DNA of 64,000 nucleotides from Nymphaea colorata (lineage: Eukaryota; Streptophyta; Magnoliopsida; Nymphaeales; Nymphaeaceae), in assembly GCF_008831285.2 (NCBI RefSeq), contig NC_045140.1, positions 23,764,131-23,828,130 of the forward strand, written 5' to 3'. This document shows positions 47,019 to 61,053 of the stretch, in pieces. The notes below the pieces were generated by a model, which saw nothing but the letters and a program-made list of their open reading frames with translations, was not told the DNA's origin and ran no database searches. Numbering within the stretch: position 1 is the stretch's first letter; the number at the start of each line of letters is the position of its first letter. A program made the translations under genes and the position numbers.

Positions 47019-48202
47019 GGACGGTGCGATCGGTGAGGGAAGCTCGAGTGATGGTGCAAGCCAAATCGAGACCTCACCAATGTGAAAGTAAAATCTTTGT
47101 GGAATCCCAAACCCTTGGCTTCGTGCCTTAAAAGGTAATTAGAGTGGATGGGCGCGTACCTTCATGTGTGTTTCGTGCATGTGTGTGCAAGCTCGCGTGC
47201 ACCCCAGAAAGACGGAATGTATGTGTGAGAATCAATCGTGAGCGTGGATAAAGTTTCTTTTTACAAAGCCAAGCTTTAATTTTTGTACACAGTTTACTTA
47301 TCATGCCGAAAAGGAAGAAATAACCTACGTAACATAAATCAGCTGTTGAATCAGTTCCTTTTATGATGAACATGTCTTCCATATTTCAATATTCATGAAA
47401 ATTATGTCTGAGATTTTAAGCATCGAAAATTTACCCATATCAGAAAGTGAATCAGCATAGCTTGACATTTGGAAGGTAAACTGAAATCGTAATTGGTTGG
47501 TTGGCCTTCCAATTTACGTGTTGAACAATTTATATGTTGAAGCACGTATGTATATACTACCATGAATTTCAGACCAAAACAGTTTGAACTTAAATATGTG
47601 CCGTTAGATTGAGAGTAAGCATTTACTTTAGCTGAAGGAATACAGGTTTGCCTTATGGCACGTCGAAAAGGAAGACATTAAAAAACTGAAAGATCGACCA
47701 GTGAGCAGATCGAGACTGGAAATCAACGTAAAAACAGAATGATACTGAATCGAGTAATTTCAGGGGTTAACTAAAATGTGGTACATGTTAGTTAATATAA
47801 CTAAAAAGAAGCTCAGTCATGCCCCTGACTCTCGAGTATGTGCATGCACAGCAGCGCAGGAGAGACTAGAGAGAAACTATAGAGAAAGATTCTTCACCAT
47901 TTACCTGAATATTTCACCACAAATAATACAAACTACATAAAGCCTAAGAAATGAAAAAACGTTATCAATCAACAACCTCCTGCATTTCTCTCAAGAAGTC
48001 GTTTCAGGACTACTTGCCAGGAGAAAGGGGAAAAAGAAAAAAGAGGGGCATTACCCAGTTTACAAAAGAGAGGAGCCCCTGCACCGCTGCAAGCTCATCT
48101 TCCCCATCCGTGTACTATCTTCAAAAGGTTAAGCTATATTCCAACCCTAGTTTCAATTTATAAAAGGGAAAAGAAGGAAAAAAGGCGCAAGAGTTGTCCC
48201 GG
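47019..48202. other. Spacer between TTM3 remnant and TOPLESS-related gene
   Basis: The part from about 47,900 is probably the 3' UTR of the TOPLESS-related gene (minus strand). The rest is AT-rich, with no exon, RNA gene or clear repeat edge. Confidence 0.4.
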
Positions 48203-51200
48203 TCATCTCTGAGGCTGATCCGTGGCCCCAGTTGCCCCTGAAGCTGGTGCAGCTGAAATACTGGTCGCCGAACCGTTTTCTGGTGGTGGTGGGCTGCCCC
48301 ATTTTGCTTCTGATTCCAGCGGTTCTAAGACATGAACCCCTCCATCCGTCAAGCCAACGGCAAATTGGTTTGGTTCAGATGGATGTGCCGCAATCACTAG
48401 TGGATACACGTTGGAGCTGCTTATATAAAGTACATTATTAAGTCAGTGAACATAAGTATTTCAACTCAAATTCAATAGCAGGAAATAATTTTCTAATCCA
48501 AAAGAATTTATTAATCCATCATACACCAACATGCGCCACACCACAAGATGCAAACTAACACGCACAATTAGAGAATTGACCTGCGCTAGGCATTATTAAG
48601 TATTAACAAGTGAAGGAAGCATCCACACCACAAGATGCGCACTAACACTCACAATTAGAAGTGACCTGAGCTAGGCATTATTAACGAGTGAAGGAAGCAT
48701 CCAAAATGAGATGCTCTAAGTTTGGACAAGCAAATTATCCCAATCCACTAACCACTAACTTGCAGCTTAAAAGCTTGATTTTTCAAAAAAAAGTTTGGTA
48801 ACAAAGCCATTGGTATGAAAGCTCAAACATGTATGAAATTTGTGACGTATGCACTGGTGCACAATCTAGTAAAAGAATCTTGATTTAAAGCATGGAGTCG
48901 AATTCTTAAGTGCCTGCTTTGTTAACTGGTCAACCTAGTTCTAATGGAAGCCCGGTCTATGCTTCTAAGGTGCCTAGATTCCTTGAACTAAAAAGCCTCA
49001 GGCTTTCTCAATTGTTGTCATAAAGTGGAAGCAGCCAGCTTACTGGCTTATGTAGCACACATTTGAAATAAAAAAGTGAAAGGAGCAAAGAGTCACCTGG
49101 CATTTGCTGGAAGATAGGCTGCTGGATTGATTCGACATCTTAACCTCAGATTTGTGGCACTGAACACACATATCGCTGAATCTAGAAAGGAAGCATATAC
49201 TAATTGGCTGTCACACGAGAATGTAGCATTGGAAATTGGGGCAGATGATTCTCGTGGAACCCACTGTAAGACAACATACAAATCCAGATGACCAATGTAA
49301 CAGCTAATCAGGCAGAAAAACGAGTTTGATATGATTATGAGCAAACCTGCTTTACACATTCCAATTTAGTTGTTTCATAGATAGCAATCTGGGTCTCATG
49401 AACAACTAAGAAATGTGTCTGATCGTGGTGGAATTGAACACGTGTATCTGATAATGCACTTGGTGTTCGACCAGCGGGGACTTGCAAAGTTCTGCTCTTC
49501 TGCTTCTCCCAGCCATCCGTGCTCCAGACACATAACTGCAGAGGTACAAATACAATGACCAATTAGAAGCAAAAAAAGCAGAAGTTGCACATACAATATA
49601 GAGAACACATTGTGCCAATTGAAATTCAAAAAAATGTTTTTATCATGGGTTCTGACATTTTGGAAAGAAGAAAATTGTACAAGGCCTCGGCATATACATT
49701 CAGGAAAACACCTTCTTAGTTCTTACCTGAGCATCAGCTCCTGACGAAACCAACACATTCAGTGAATTTGAGAATGCAAGACCAGTGATTCTTTTAGAAT
49801 GGCCTTTAAGCTTGCTTTTTACCTGCATGATGACAGACTCCTTATAAGTTATAATTCTCGCTTGGTTGATCAAAATAGGTCATGTTCTGTGGAGATGATT
49901 ACCTCATCTACTCTAACATTATATATTTGGATTGTGGAGTCATCCATACCAATAGCAATTATGTTGTTGTCTTGAGGGTGGAACGCAAGAAATGTGGCTG
50001 CTGGTGGTGGTGGCATGAATGTTGTCATAGTCTGCATATAGTAATTGTCCCAACAATTAGCACATCTTCAAGGGCAACAAAAAAAGGTTATTATATTCTA
50101 AATATTTGTTCTCACCTTGAATGTCATCATATTAAAAAGAGAAACTTTTCCGCCCGAAGCAGACATCACATACGAATCATTTTTTGACAGTGCAAAGCAA
50201 GGAACAGCTTCTTCAGGATTTACATCAGTTACATCATTAGTCATCATCATGCCACTTGGTGGCTGCCATAGTTGAGGCAAGATACTTGCGGTTGCCTACA
50301 CAGAGTAAAATTCTAAGCAGATACATCACAAAAAAATTCTGCTCATGGAAGAAAAGTCCCTCTTTCTACTTCACCTTGCCACTTGTATTACGGTCACTTC
50401 GCTGCCATTTCCAAAGCAGGTGAATGGCATTGGATGCTAATGCCAAGAGGGCAATGCCTGAGTTGGTATACATTAATCTTGAAATCTGCAATGTAATTGC
50501 ACAAACAATTAGAAACAGAAACATTATATAGATCAAGGAGGGAAATTATTATGTTAACCTCATATTAAATGGTACAGTGTGAAGAAAGCATCAGAAAATA
50601 ATCAGAGAAAATAATGAATCAGTATACCAAGTTGATAGGAAATTCTCTACCACAGACTCCCTAATTTCATCACATCAGATCATGCCTAATCTCGTGTCAG
50701 TGTATGTACACAAATGAAACGTAAAAATTACTTTTTTGTCATACAAGAGGAAAGCAACACGTTCCAATAAATAAAACAGTTAGACAAAAAACTCCCTCAA
50801 CAAAACTTTCTTGATGGACATGAGTCGATATGGCTTTTGAGAGTATGTAAACAATGTAATGTGGATCATAAAAGAACGGTAGAGAAGTCACGGTAAGAAA
50901 TATGAAGTTAAAACAAATAGAAAACAAGGCAGTAAGTCCTCAGAATGGCAGAAAGAGCGAAACATATTTCCTCAAGATAGACAATTCAAGAATTTCACAA
51001 TACGTATTCTTACCTTGCTACTTCTCAAGTTCTCGGGAAGCCTTAACGAGCGGCATTGTAATGGTTCATTTATCTCAGTAAGCTTCCAAATCTTTGATTT
51101 ATCCATTGATTCATCGACTACCCTAGGTTTTACATCAACCAGGCTTCGAGCATCACCATTCTAAGTCAGTTAAGGAAAGAATATCAGTAAAAGGTGCAGA

Positions 51201-54200
51201 AAAATAAAGGTCAACCTGATCTTTGTCTTTCTTTATAAACTAACAAGTTTTAGCCACTAAAGAAATGGCAATCTTGCAAAATATGTTAACAAGGTATTTC
51301 TAAAGACTTATTTGTCTTAGACACCAAATAGACATGAAACAATCAAATAAAGAGTTTGTGAGAATGAACATTACCATGGAAACTACGGTGGCTGCCCTAT
51401 CTACAGGTGTCGGAACTGTTCCCCCAGCAGAAGGAGCACCAATTATTGCATTCATTACTGGTGGCTGCAGCAAAGCACTTTGTTAAGAAAAGAATCTTAA
51501 TTACTACATTCCATTCCCTTAGAGGATTAACCATTTTACCCACCTTAACCATGGCCTCAGATGCCACCCTAGAGGCATCAAAGGAACGGTTCTCAAATGT
51601 ATGCAGCAATCGCAGTCCATCAGCATTTGCTAAGATTTTGAACCCATTATCGCTTGTTGAAACAGCCAATAATGTCCCCTCCTTATTGAAACGGATTCGG
51701 GGGCTCGCCTGACAAGAAGAAAAATTATGAACTATTAATCTATAATTTTACAGGATAACGCAGACTTATCGTTCATCAGAAGCATACCTGCAATCCGCCT
51801 TCGGCATCAGTAGTAGTGAGAAGGTTAACATTGTCCATGTCCCAAAACTTAACCAAATATTCATCACCAGCAGCCAAAAACCTGTTTCTTGTTGTATCAA
51901 ATTGGATGACACCCAAAGAACGCTTTCTGAACCCTTGATATGTCCTTTTAACAGCACCTTCACTTTCGTTCCATTCCACAATGAATGATTCTCCTTCCTT
52001 ACTGGTACCACATGAAAAAAGCCTGCAAAATATCCACATGATGCTTATCATGTGATAGATGTATCTTTAGAATTACACTTGGTTTCTAATTCTACATTAG
52101 CAAATCAAACCTTGAGCCATCAGCACTATACGCCATTGTAGTGCACCAATGACCTGGAGCATCATAATCAACCCTAGAGCCCATATTATCATACAACCAT
52201 GCCTTTATTTTGCCATCTACAGCTGTTGAAAAGATGAACTGAAAACCAGAAGGATCAATAAGCCTTTTAACACCTAAATGAAAATATATAAAAAACAGCA
52301 ACCTCACTTGCAAAACCAATAAAATAGTACTTCAAATGGGGTAATTACCTGGATATTTTCTTTGTAATGAGGACAAACAGAATAAACAGGTGCTTCATGC
52401 CCTTCAAAGCAGTATTGTTTGGCACCTGTGGTTGCATCCCACACCTGTAGTAGCCAACATTTACTAAATGTAATCTAAAACTATCACAACTACACATATA
52501 GCTCCCGATAGCCAACCTTTATGGTCTTGTCATCACCACAGGTTACGACGCATAGTTGCTTGTTAGGGTGACAGAAAGCAATATCATTAACACCACCTAC
52601 ATGAGCATCAATCTAGAACACAGAAGAAGAACAAGTTGTAAGATAGCTGCAGAATATGATGCTGAAGATCATATGATAGGCCTGGGGCACAAGCACCAAC
52701 AAATACATAACTTGAGCAACTTAAAATATATACCTCCAAGTGTTGGCGTATGTCATCAACACCGTGATAAGAATACACATGCACAATATGTCTAGAGTAT
52801 GCAACCCCTGGAAAAAAAAGCAAGACAACATCAGAAGGAGATTGCAATAGTTTTTCTCACTACAGCTATGGACGAGCATTTTGCTGTTCCCACCAAAAAG
52901 TGAACCATCTGGGCTCCATATGACCCGACTGACAGACACTCCAGGTTCTTTGCTAAGAGCAGCCTGATCATCATAAAATCAAGTAAATCAATATGATGAT
53001 TGACTAAAGAGACGTGCAACATAACTGAATAAGTTTCTGTTCCAATAACATACCTGTAAAGGCATAGAGACAGTTCCCTGGTCCCAAAGTTCAAAAGCTT
53101 TCTGCACTAGCTTTTTTCTAGTGCCAACTTCCCATAATGCTACATCGCCCACATTTGTACCAACTAAATCACAGAAAGAAAGATATCAATTGAATGTCAT
53201 AATGAAGATAAATAAGACCTCCCAAAAAAGAAAAGGAGAAAAAGGAAGAGCTGAAGAAATCTGACCAAGAAGTATCGTCTGCTGAGTAGGATGGAAATCC
53301 ATGCTCATGGCAGTAGATCCTTGACTCAATGCACGAGCAACGTTCTTTGGCAAATCATCCAGCGTATACAAACTCTGACCATGGCTCTGACCAGGGTAGG
53401 AAACTGGTAATATATTTACAGGAAGACTAACCTGTACAGTGGACAACAATATCAAGTTTTGCTAGAATTTTTGGTTCACAGTTCAAACTTTTAATGTAGC
53501 AGAAGAAAAAGGGAAAATTAGTTTACGGCCAGCTTCAAAATGACTAAAAAGAACCATCTGAGTAAACATATTCTCAATTCGCCTACCTCGTCCGAGATAC
53601 CAATGGGCCTTGTTCTTTTTGAAACATGATCAGAGTCTGCTGAGTGGTAATCATTGGCAGGATTGTTTGGAGGAGTTCTTGGATGTTTCAATAAGGCAGC
53701 TAGCCCCACATAGAGACAAGTTAATGAAGATAGAAATTTCAGGTTGGCCAACACAAATGCAAAGTGCAATGGCATGAAAAAGAAAATACTTGAATTAGCA
53801 GGAGCACCGAGACCAATGGCTGCACCAGGAACAGCAGCATGAGTAACAGCCGGTGGATTTGACATCCAGCTTGCTAGTTGGGTTGCGACAGGAGCAGGCG
53901 TGGGCTGGAATGGCTGAAAAACAAAGAAAGAACATTATGTACCTGCTGTTGTTGGTTAGTTTTATCGGTACTTCTTGGGGAACAATTCTTACCCCATGTG
54001 CAGTCAGTGGAGGGAAACCCCCAGCTTTTGGCATAGATCCTAGGAGTGGATTATTTACAGGTGAAGGGGCCCTTGCACCATTTGGTTGCCCACAAGAATG
54101 GTCAACAAAAAGGGTCTTTATATCAGGATTCGGTCTTGGGTTTTTGCACAGCTGATGCTGCCAATTCAAGCTGCAAGCACAAACACAAAAGAGTAGTTTC

Positions 54201-55755
54201 CCAGTGCCTTTTGTCTAAGACAAAACATTTACAAGCATTGCATCAGATAAAACTGCTACAACTAAAACATCAGCATGACTTGGTGGAAACCAATACAGCA
54301 ATCAACTTTAAACAAATAAATCACTAGAATAATCTTATATTTTGTATTTCTCATAAATGTAGGAAATCGTTATGCAATAAGAGATAATATGGCATAACCA
54401 AATTTTAAGTCATTGACCTCATTGCCTTTATCAGATTCAAACCATTGTTGTGTATAACTATAAGGAACTAGAACTTGGGATAACACCATCGCAATTATTG
54501 TCAGAAGGAAAAATTAAAAATGAAAAACTGTCGCACCCTTGTTTGAAATTCTATTCTCCATTTACAACAGTCCCGTAGGTGTAAAAAATTGGAATTCAAT
54601 TGGAATAGATGACAATCTAGCAATGTTGTATCTCAAGTTTCATTCAAATCCAATTGAAAGCCACGCGTCCAATAAGTTGCAGTTCAACTATACATCTAAG
54701 TGTAATCCACTAGCTCAAGATGTAACAGCGTACCACTCATCAATCGTCCAAGAACTACCAAACTGCTAGAAACACTACTGCTGTTCCCAATTTACCAAAA
54801 TTCTGGAGAAGGTAAGCATTCATAAGGTTACCTCTGATTAATGAGGGTTCGCAATCGTGAAGTCTTGAGACTGGGGAACTGTAGTTTGTCACGGAAAAGA
54901 GGATTTGCCTCAATCAACTTTTTCAACTCAACCAACATTATAGTCCTGGCGGACTTTGTATCACCATATTTGGAAAGCTGCTCATTTTCCCTTATAAAAC
55001 AAAAAAACAGAGGTAACTAAAAAGCCAATTTCCACTCCCAAGGAAGAATTACCAGATGTTTGAGCTACTGCAAGAACACATGAGTAACCATTTTCATGAA
55101 TTACAAAGAGAAATGAACGTGGAAGACTTAACAGAAGGTACCTGAAATTATCCAAAGTTAAAAGTTGGGTTATCTCCTTAAACAGTTCTTCATTGAATGA
55201 GGCGAATACTTTCAAATCCTTTACAAGTATCTCTACTGCCTTTGCACGATCATGCCTGAAGTAAAACAAAACAAATGCGCCCTTACAAATTAATGGAAGT
55301 AGACAGCACCCAAAACAAAATAAAAAGGAGCAAAAGCAGCTACTAAGTAAACTAATATGCATCCGCAGCACAAAAAAAAATGAGGATATAAGGAGCATTA
55401 TTCTTACTTATCCAGTGCCTCAAGGTACTTCTGCTTGCGTATCTCAAAAAAAATCTTCATAGAGTACCGATTGTCGTCCACTTTTGTGAACCCAGAAAGG
55501 TATTTTTCCACTTCATCCCACTCCCCATTGTGCACGGCATCCTCAAAATACTTCATGTTAAAGAAGAACCCAGATTCTTGTTCCAGCCTAAACAAACCAA
55601 CTCCACGTCAAATGAATCAAACACCTGTTCCAAGACACTTTACGTATACATAGCAAAACAGCAGCGATCACATACTTGTGAACGGTCTCTTTGAACTTCT
55701 CTTCATCAAGAAACTGCAGTATAAGGAACACGAGTTCTCTACTAAGCGACGACAT
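48203..55755 (-). CDS. TPR (TPR2/TPR3-like): TOPLESS-related transcriptional co-repressor (complete, 25 exons)
   Basis: Exons, minus strand 5' to 3': 55676-55755, 55408-55587, 55142-55255, 54832-54990, 53993-54170, 53790-53913, 53587-53699, 53266-53431, 53054-53163, 52894-52963, 52734-52807, 52517-52612, 52349-52444, 52111-52238, 51788-52022, 51544-51708, 51375-51464, 51014-51160, 50375-50485, 50116-50295, 49903-50031, 49727-49822, 49347-49535, 49097-49263, 48203-48416. All phases join to 1136 residues, as in TPL. LisH (1-36) and CTLH (to about 92) lie first and bind EAR motifs. A proline-rich linker spans about 180-320. Two WD40 propellers follow to about 1090. The end TDQPQR is typical. YPGQSHGQSLYTLDDLPK and TSKEGESFIVEWNESEG resemble the TPR2/TPR3 branch. 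It acts in the nucleus in auxin, jasmonate and developmental repression. Confidence 0.96.
48537..48703. repeat. 87-bp-period direct repeat in TPR intron 24
   Basis: A unit beginning CACACCACAAGATG starts at 48537 and again at 48624. The copies share GCTAGGCATTATTAA and GTGAAGGAAGCATCCA blocks with a few differences. It is a local tandem duplication in the last intron. Confidence 0.8.
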
Positions 55756-56418
55756 TGCAAAAACCCAGACTCGCCAAAAGTTCCAATTCCAGCACTGGCC
55801 TCCTTCACACCTACACCATCCAAAAGTAGGAAAGGACAAGAAGAAAGACCCACAAAATTGCCCCTGCAAGCAACCGCGAATGGTCACGCTTCAGACAACA
55901 ATCAAAGACCAACACCACGAAAAGAATGTATACAGAATCATGTCACGAATAAATAGGGCAAGAATTTTTGGAAAACCGAAAAATTCAACAACAGGAGAGT
56001 TAAACAAGCCAAAAGAGCAACGGAATTAGTTCAAAGACCTAGGGCTTGAGAAGGAAATGAAGTTGACGAAAGGAAAGCGAGGGAAATTCAAAAATCTCTA
56101 GCCAGAGGAATCCGAATGATACAAAAGGAAAAGAAACGACGAAAAAAAGGAGGACAAGGACAAACACAAAAAGAGGTGCTTCTTCTGGAACTCACCTCTC
56201 ACGCTCCTTCTCTCTCCGAGAGAAGAGTAACAGAACGGAGGAAGACACACAAGGGCCGGAATTTCGCCCGAAAACCTCCCCAACGGCACGATTTAGCTGC
56301 CACAAGAAGCCTCCAAGAGTTCTCCCTCTCCCTTTCTCTCTCTCGCTCTCTCCCCTTTTCTCTTTCCTTTCTGCGGGATGAAGAAGATGAAACTTCGCAG
56401 ATGCAGAAAGAGAGAGGA

Positions 56419-56426
56419 ATTTATAG
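56419..56426 (-). promoter_or_regulatory. TATA box of the TOPLESS-related gene
   Basis: On the minus strand CTATAAAT is followed within 60-80 bases by a GA-rich leader (CT repeats on the plus strand at about 56,322-56,352). It lies about 665 bases before the start codon, implying a long or intron-containing 5' UTR. Confidence 0.5.
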
Positions 56427-58032
56427 GGAGGAGATAACAGCTCCTGCTATACGTGCAGCTGCTTATCAAGGTCAGATAGCTGCTGCGCCTTATATCTAGA
56501 GGATTGATAAGACAACGTGCTTATCGGCGTTTTACTTGAGGAACCCGCTATCATGCGCGAACGAAACGGACAGCTGTCGGTTTGGTGAGTTTCCGGATCT
56601 CAAACACGAGGATAAAATCGGATTTATCTGCCACTTTGGAATCCTGGCATCTACTTACCAGAACAAAAGCGTCAAAACGAAAATTGACCGGTCGTGGCAA
56701 CGTTTCCTAAAAAAAAAAAAAATCAATTAATATATGTTTAATAACAGAAAAATAAAGAAAAAAAAGACAAACTAAACAATAAAAAAGGTTGGAAAAGACA
56801 TTAAAAAAGAAATGGAGCTTAATGATTAAATTCTAATATGTGAAATATCAAGTATTAGAATCGGCGGATTTAATTAACTCGTTCAACCTAAGATCAGCCC
56901 ATTCTTGACCTGTCTTTATTCGAGAATCGAGTCAACCGTCGAATTGCTGCTGGGCTTTTGGGAGACCTTGGAAGGCAAAAAGGTCATTTAACTACGAAGT
57001 GGATGGCCTGTACTGTAAATTCGGTCTTCCAGAAAGGACTTTTACGGGACTGCGTCGCAACCTTGTGATCGAATTTAAGAAAATGCCCTCGACTGTTCAA
57101 ATAATTACGGGAATGGCACTACTTTTGCCTTGGGGAAGGCTTTAGCTGGGGAAGGTATATAAAGTAGAGATGCTGGTGGTCGGAAGCTTCGGGGGATCCG
57201 AAATGACATTCATGCCCTTGGAGGGTTCGGCACTTTCCCGGTAGAGTCTTTTCTTTGGGTCACGCATTGGAAAGCGAAGGGTCGTTAACTTTTGGTGCCG
57301 AAAAGGGAGGAGGTTGTTTCGGTCAAATTACGCGCATCAGTGAAATTACCGAAACGTCACCACGTTTGTGGACCTCGTGCCGGTAATGCCCCTTGAAGAT
57401 TCCGAAAAGACTCGCGTGCGAAAAGCCCCGTGGTTGGTTCAGTCTCGGTCGAAGAGGGAGCGGGATTTTTTTTTGCCGAAAATGACCTCGGCGGCCCCCT
57501 TCTCTTTCTTCCGCGTTATCTATAAATTTCTGGAGGTTGCGTGCCAGACCCACGATCCTCGGGCGGGGCAACCTTCTCCTCTGTGGACCCCATCTGTTTA
57601 AAGACTGAAAAGCCCCTGAACCCGGTCGTTGAACGAACCGGTGCAATCCGCAACGACTCCCGATTCGTTATCGAACTTCCTCCGACACTCACATAGTGAA
57701 ATGACATGTTCGTCCACAGGATTGCCATCCGATCGTATGTGTCTACCACATCCTTGCGGTGATGATTGGAGGGCCTTTTCGAGAAAGGGTCGAAGGCGGC
57801 CTTCCTTTTTCACCCGTGTGAAGCGAGTCAAGTCTACAAAATCAATATTTAATTTTCAAAAAATATAAGCAAAATGTCATTAAAGACCAAACCTTTTAGT
57901 GTTGACAATTGCTCCGTGCTTTGACAATCTCCAATAAAGTAGTAACCGATATTTTCGCGTCATTTATCGGAGAAAAACAACATAGATCTTCCCATTAAAG
58001 AAGATGCAACTGATTCGATCATAATTGTGCTT

Positions 58033-58034
<2 letters not shown>

Positions 58035-58064
<30 letters not shown>
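58035..58064. repeat. TA microsatellite
   Basis: About 30 bases of uninterrupted AT/TA alternation in intergenic DNA. Confidence 0.85.
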
Positions 58065-58066
<2 letters not shown>

Positions 58067-59634
58067 CTCAAACATATCCTTTATCCAATTTTAAACGTCA
58101 GGCTGATTAGGTGCATAGGAAGAAACAAGAAATACAAAAATTGAAAGGTCATGCATGACGCGCCAGCTTTCCGTCGTTCGTCCTCATCTCCAATTCAATG
58201 CAACTTTGACTATTCGATCGTCAATTTGTACCAGTGCTATAAGATTTGAACTAGAATTGAAATGGGCAGGATATTCAAAAGTTCAACTGAACTGGTTTTG
58301 AATAAGTAAAAAAACTGTTATATACATTTTTCGACAATAAAGAATAATTAAAAAACATAAAACTTTTTTAAAAAATAAATGACTAGTATCCGACAGGTGG
58401 CACCTCCCATAAATCTGATTAATTTGCAGTCGGACTTCATTGGTCTTCTTGGCACGTTGGCCGATTCAAACTTATTTATATTGGAGAAACCCTTAAGATG
58501 ATTTAATCGACTTTTTTTTAAAAAATAACCTTTTTAAAAAGTTTGCATTGGCCAAAGTACCAAGATATTCTTCTTTTCATGTGTTTGGGCCTATAACACA
58601 TCATGTGTGTTTGGGTAATCAAAATTATACAAGTGCCCCCACAAAATGAAAAAACCTGGTTAAAAGTTTAGGCGGACTTTTTCGAGAGACTCCTCTTTTT
58701 TTGTTATTTTCGGGATTCAAGGTTGCTTTGACAACTATATCAGATAATGTCGACAAAATTAATACTTATATAAGGACAAAATGATATACATGCATTTTTT
58801 TCAAATGACAAAATTACCCTTGAAGATTAAAAAACTCATATTCATCACTTATCACCTACCCTTCTACAAGTAGTGGTGCAGTTTGCTGTTATTGATTTGG
58901 ATGGAATTCCTCTTCAAGCCAATGGCGCCACCAACTTTGGAATTAAATTTTGGGCACTCCGCCGCCCCCTCGCTGCCAACATCACCAACCGCCTTTTAAA
59001 TCCAAATATAACCCGATATTTATATAAGATGAAGATAAAGATCGAACGGAGCATGAATGGGCGGCGGGTGACGATGGAAATGGAGGAAAATATTGTCGAG
59101 GAACGCACGGATTCCCCTGTGTGGTGACGATGGATCGGCGTCGCTTCGGGAAAGGCCATGCCGTCTGAAAGCGGAGCACACGCAAACCTCCGACAAGATT
59201 GCCTCGAGATTAACTTCTCCAGCACAATCAGGTTAGGTAACGTCAAACTCCAAGACTACTAAGTTCATAAAGTTGAACGAGGTCACTTCAGTTGGACGAT
59301 ACGTCACAGCACAGCTTTAGAGCGAGAAAGAGAGAGAGTTGTCGTATCAAAGGAAAATCAAAATGGAAGGATCGCATGAAGTTACAATTGCTTTGAAAAA
59401 TTATGATAGAGGTATATATATATATATATATATGAGAATCCCATGCTCCTATGAGCTTGATATTTTTCAACCGTTAAAATTTAATTCTTTTTAAAATAAT
59501 TCTTAAATTGGTATTAAGTACAATTTATGATGTAGCAACTCTTTAGGATAGTTTTAGTAATGTTTTAGAATCTTTTGAGCGCAAAATTTTTTAAACATTA
59601 GCATCCAGCAAGTATTTGGCACGACTCCATTTAC

Positions 59635-59754
<120 letters not shown>

Positions 59755-61053
59755 AATTCAATTATCAAATGACTAAAATTTTACTACCATAGATTATGGT
59801 GGTTTTAGTGATGATTGATAGTCATTTTATCAATAAATTTTTGAATTAACTTGCATCTAGTTGACTTTTATCTCTCTCTCTTTCTCTCCGTCACGCACAC
59901 AGGTATGGATGCAGTTTGACACATAAACGGTTGAAAGAGAAAAAATAGAAAAAGGAAAAGGAAATAAACATTTAATAACCTAAATAATAATGGACATTTT
60001 TTTTTTCTATTAACCGTCAATGTGGGAAAAATGGATAGCCAAGGTCGTTCATGATCGTTATAGCACTTTAAAGTTTGAAAACATTTCAATATCATGAAAA
60101 ACACATTTAACCTTTGATCGTTCATGATCGTTCAGGTGCTCATAGATTAATTGAAGTTTTACTATTTTCCTCGTGGCAGTGAATATACTTCAAGAGGAGC
60201 ATAACTTAGTAGTAATAAAAACCGTTACATAAGACTAATATCGTTGTATACAAGCAACGAATATAGTATTCAAAATTTTAAAGACTTGGATTGGACAAAC
60301 GACCAAAAAACCAAAGCATTGGAACCAAAACCATGTCTTGGCTTAAAAATGAGAGGTAACCGAAAGAATGGTATGCACGCAAAGACATACTCACGTGCGA
60401 GCATGTGAATAAATGTAAATTACATATATATATATATAGAAAAATTGAATAGTGATTATAATTTTTTAGAGTCACCCAGTGCTATGAAACATGATCATTC
60501 AATTCAACATGACAAATGGTTAAGAGAAAAACAAAGAAAAATATGAGCATTTACATCTTTAACATTAAATTACATTTTTTTTCCTTGTTTTTCTCTCAAC
60601 CATTCATTTGTTATAAATACCATTCATTTGTTATACATGGTGGTAGTGGTTAGATGGCTGAGAGAGAGAGAAAGAGATGAAATCAACTGCCGAATCAAAA
60701 GTGATCCTCCATGACCAAATCAATTAGAAGCACGGAATTGCAACATAGGAAAACAAAAGCTCGAACCATTAAACGGAGATGGAGTAATTATGAGCAGTTG
60801 GTTTTTCACAACCACATGAGCTCATTTTTGTTCTACTGAACAAATCAAAGCATTTAAGATATTAAATAAATTATTTTAAATGTCCGTATAGTTAGAACTC
60901 ACACGTAATAGCTGTACCTACAACAAGGTGGTTTACCACTGACCTATAATCACCGTATACTTTGACATTTATATGGAACTAGGAAGGAGAAGCAAAGTAG
61001 AAAGTTCAGATATAAACACCAGAAATAAACTATCCATGCAACTAAATGTAGCT

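Larger units (their letters stand above)
41350..47045. repeat. Tandem segmental duplication, copy B
   Basis: Second copy of the two-gene block at 35,240-40,830, in the same orientation. Intron 1 of the acidic gene is longer here by about 560 bases. The left edge contains an exact GGTTCGAATCC (minus strand) that is diverged in copy A. The right edge ends within about 30 bases upstream of the TTM3 start. Confidence 0.85.

Noticed and set aside
58873-59246. Overlapping frames on both strands in the 3' spacer
   Set aside because: Neither has a known motif, and both lie in AT-rich DNA with no splice or promoter context.
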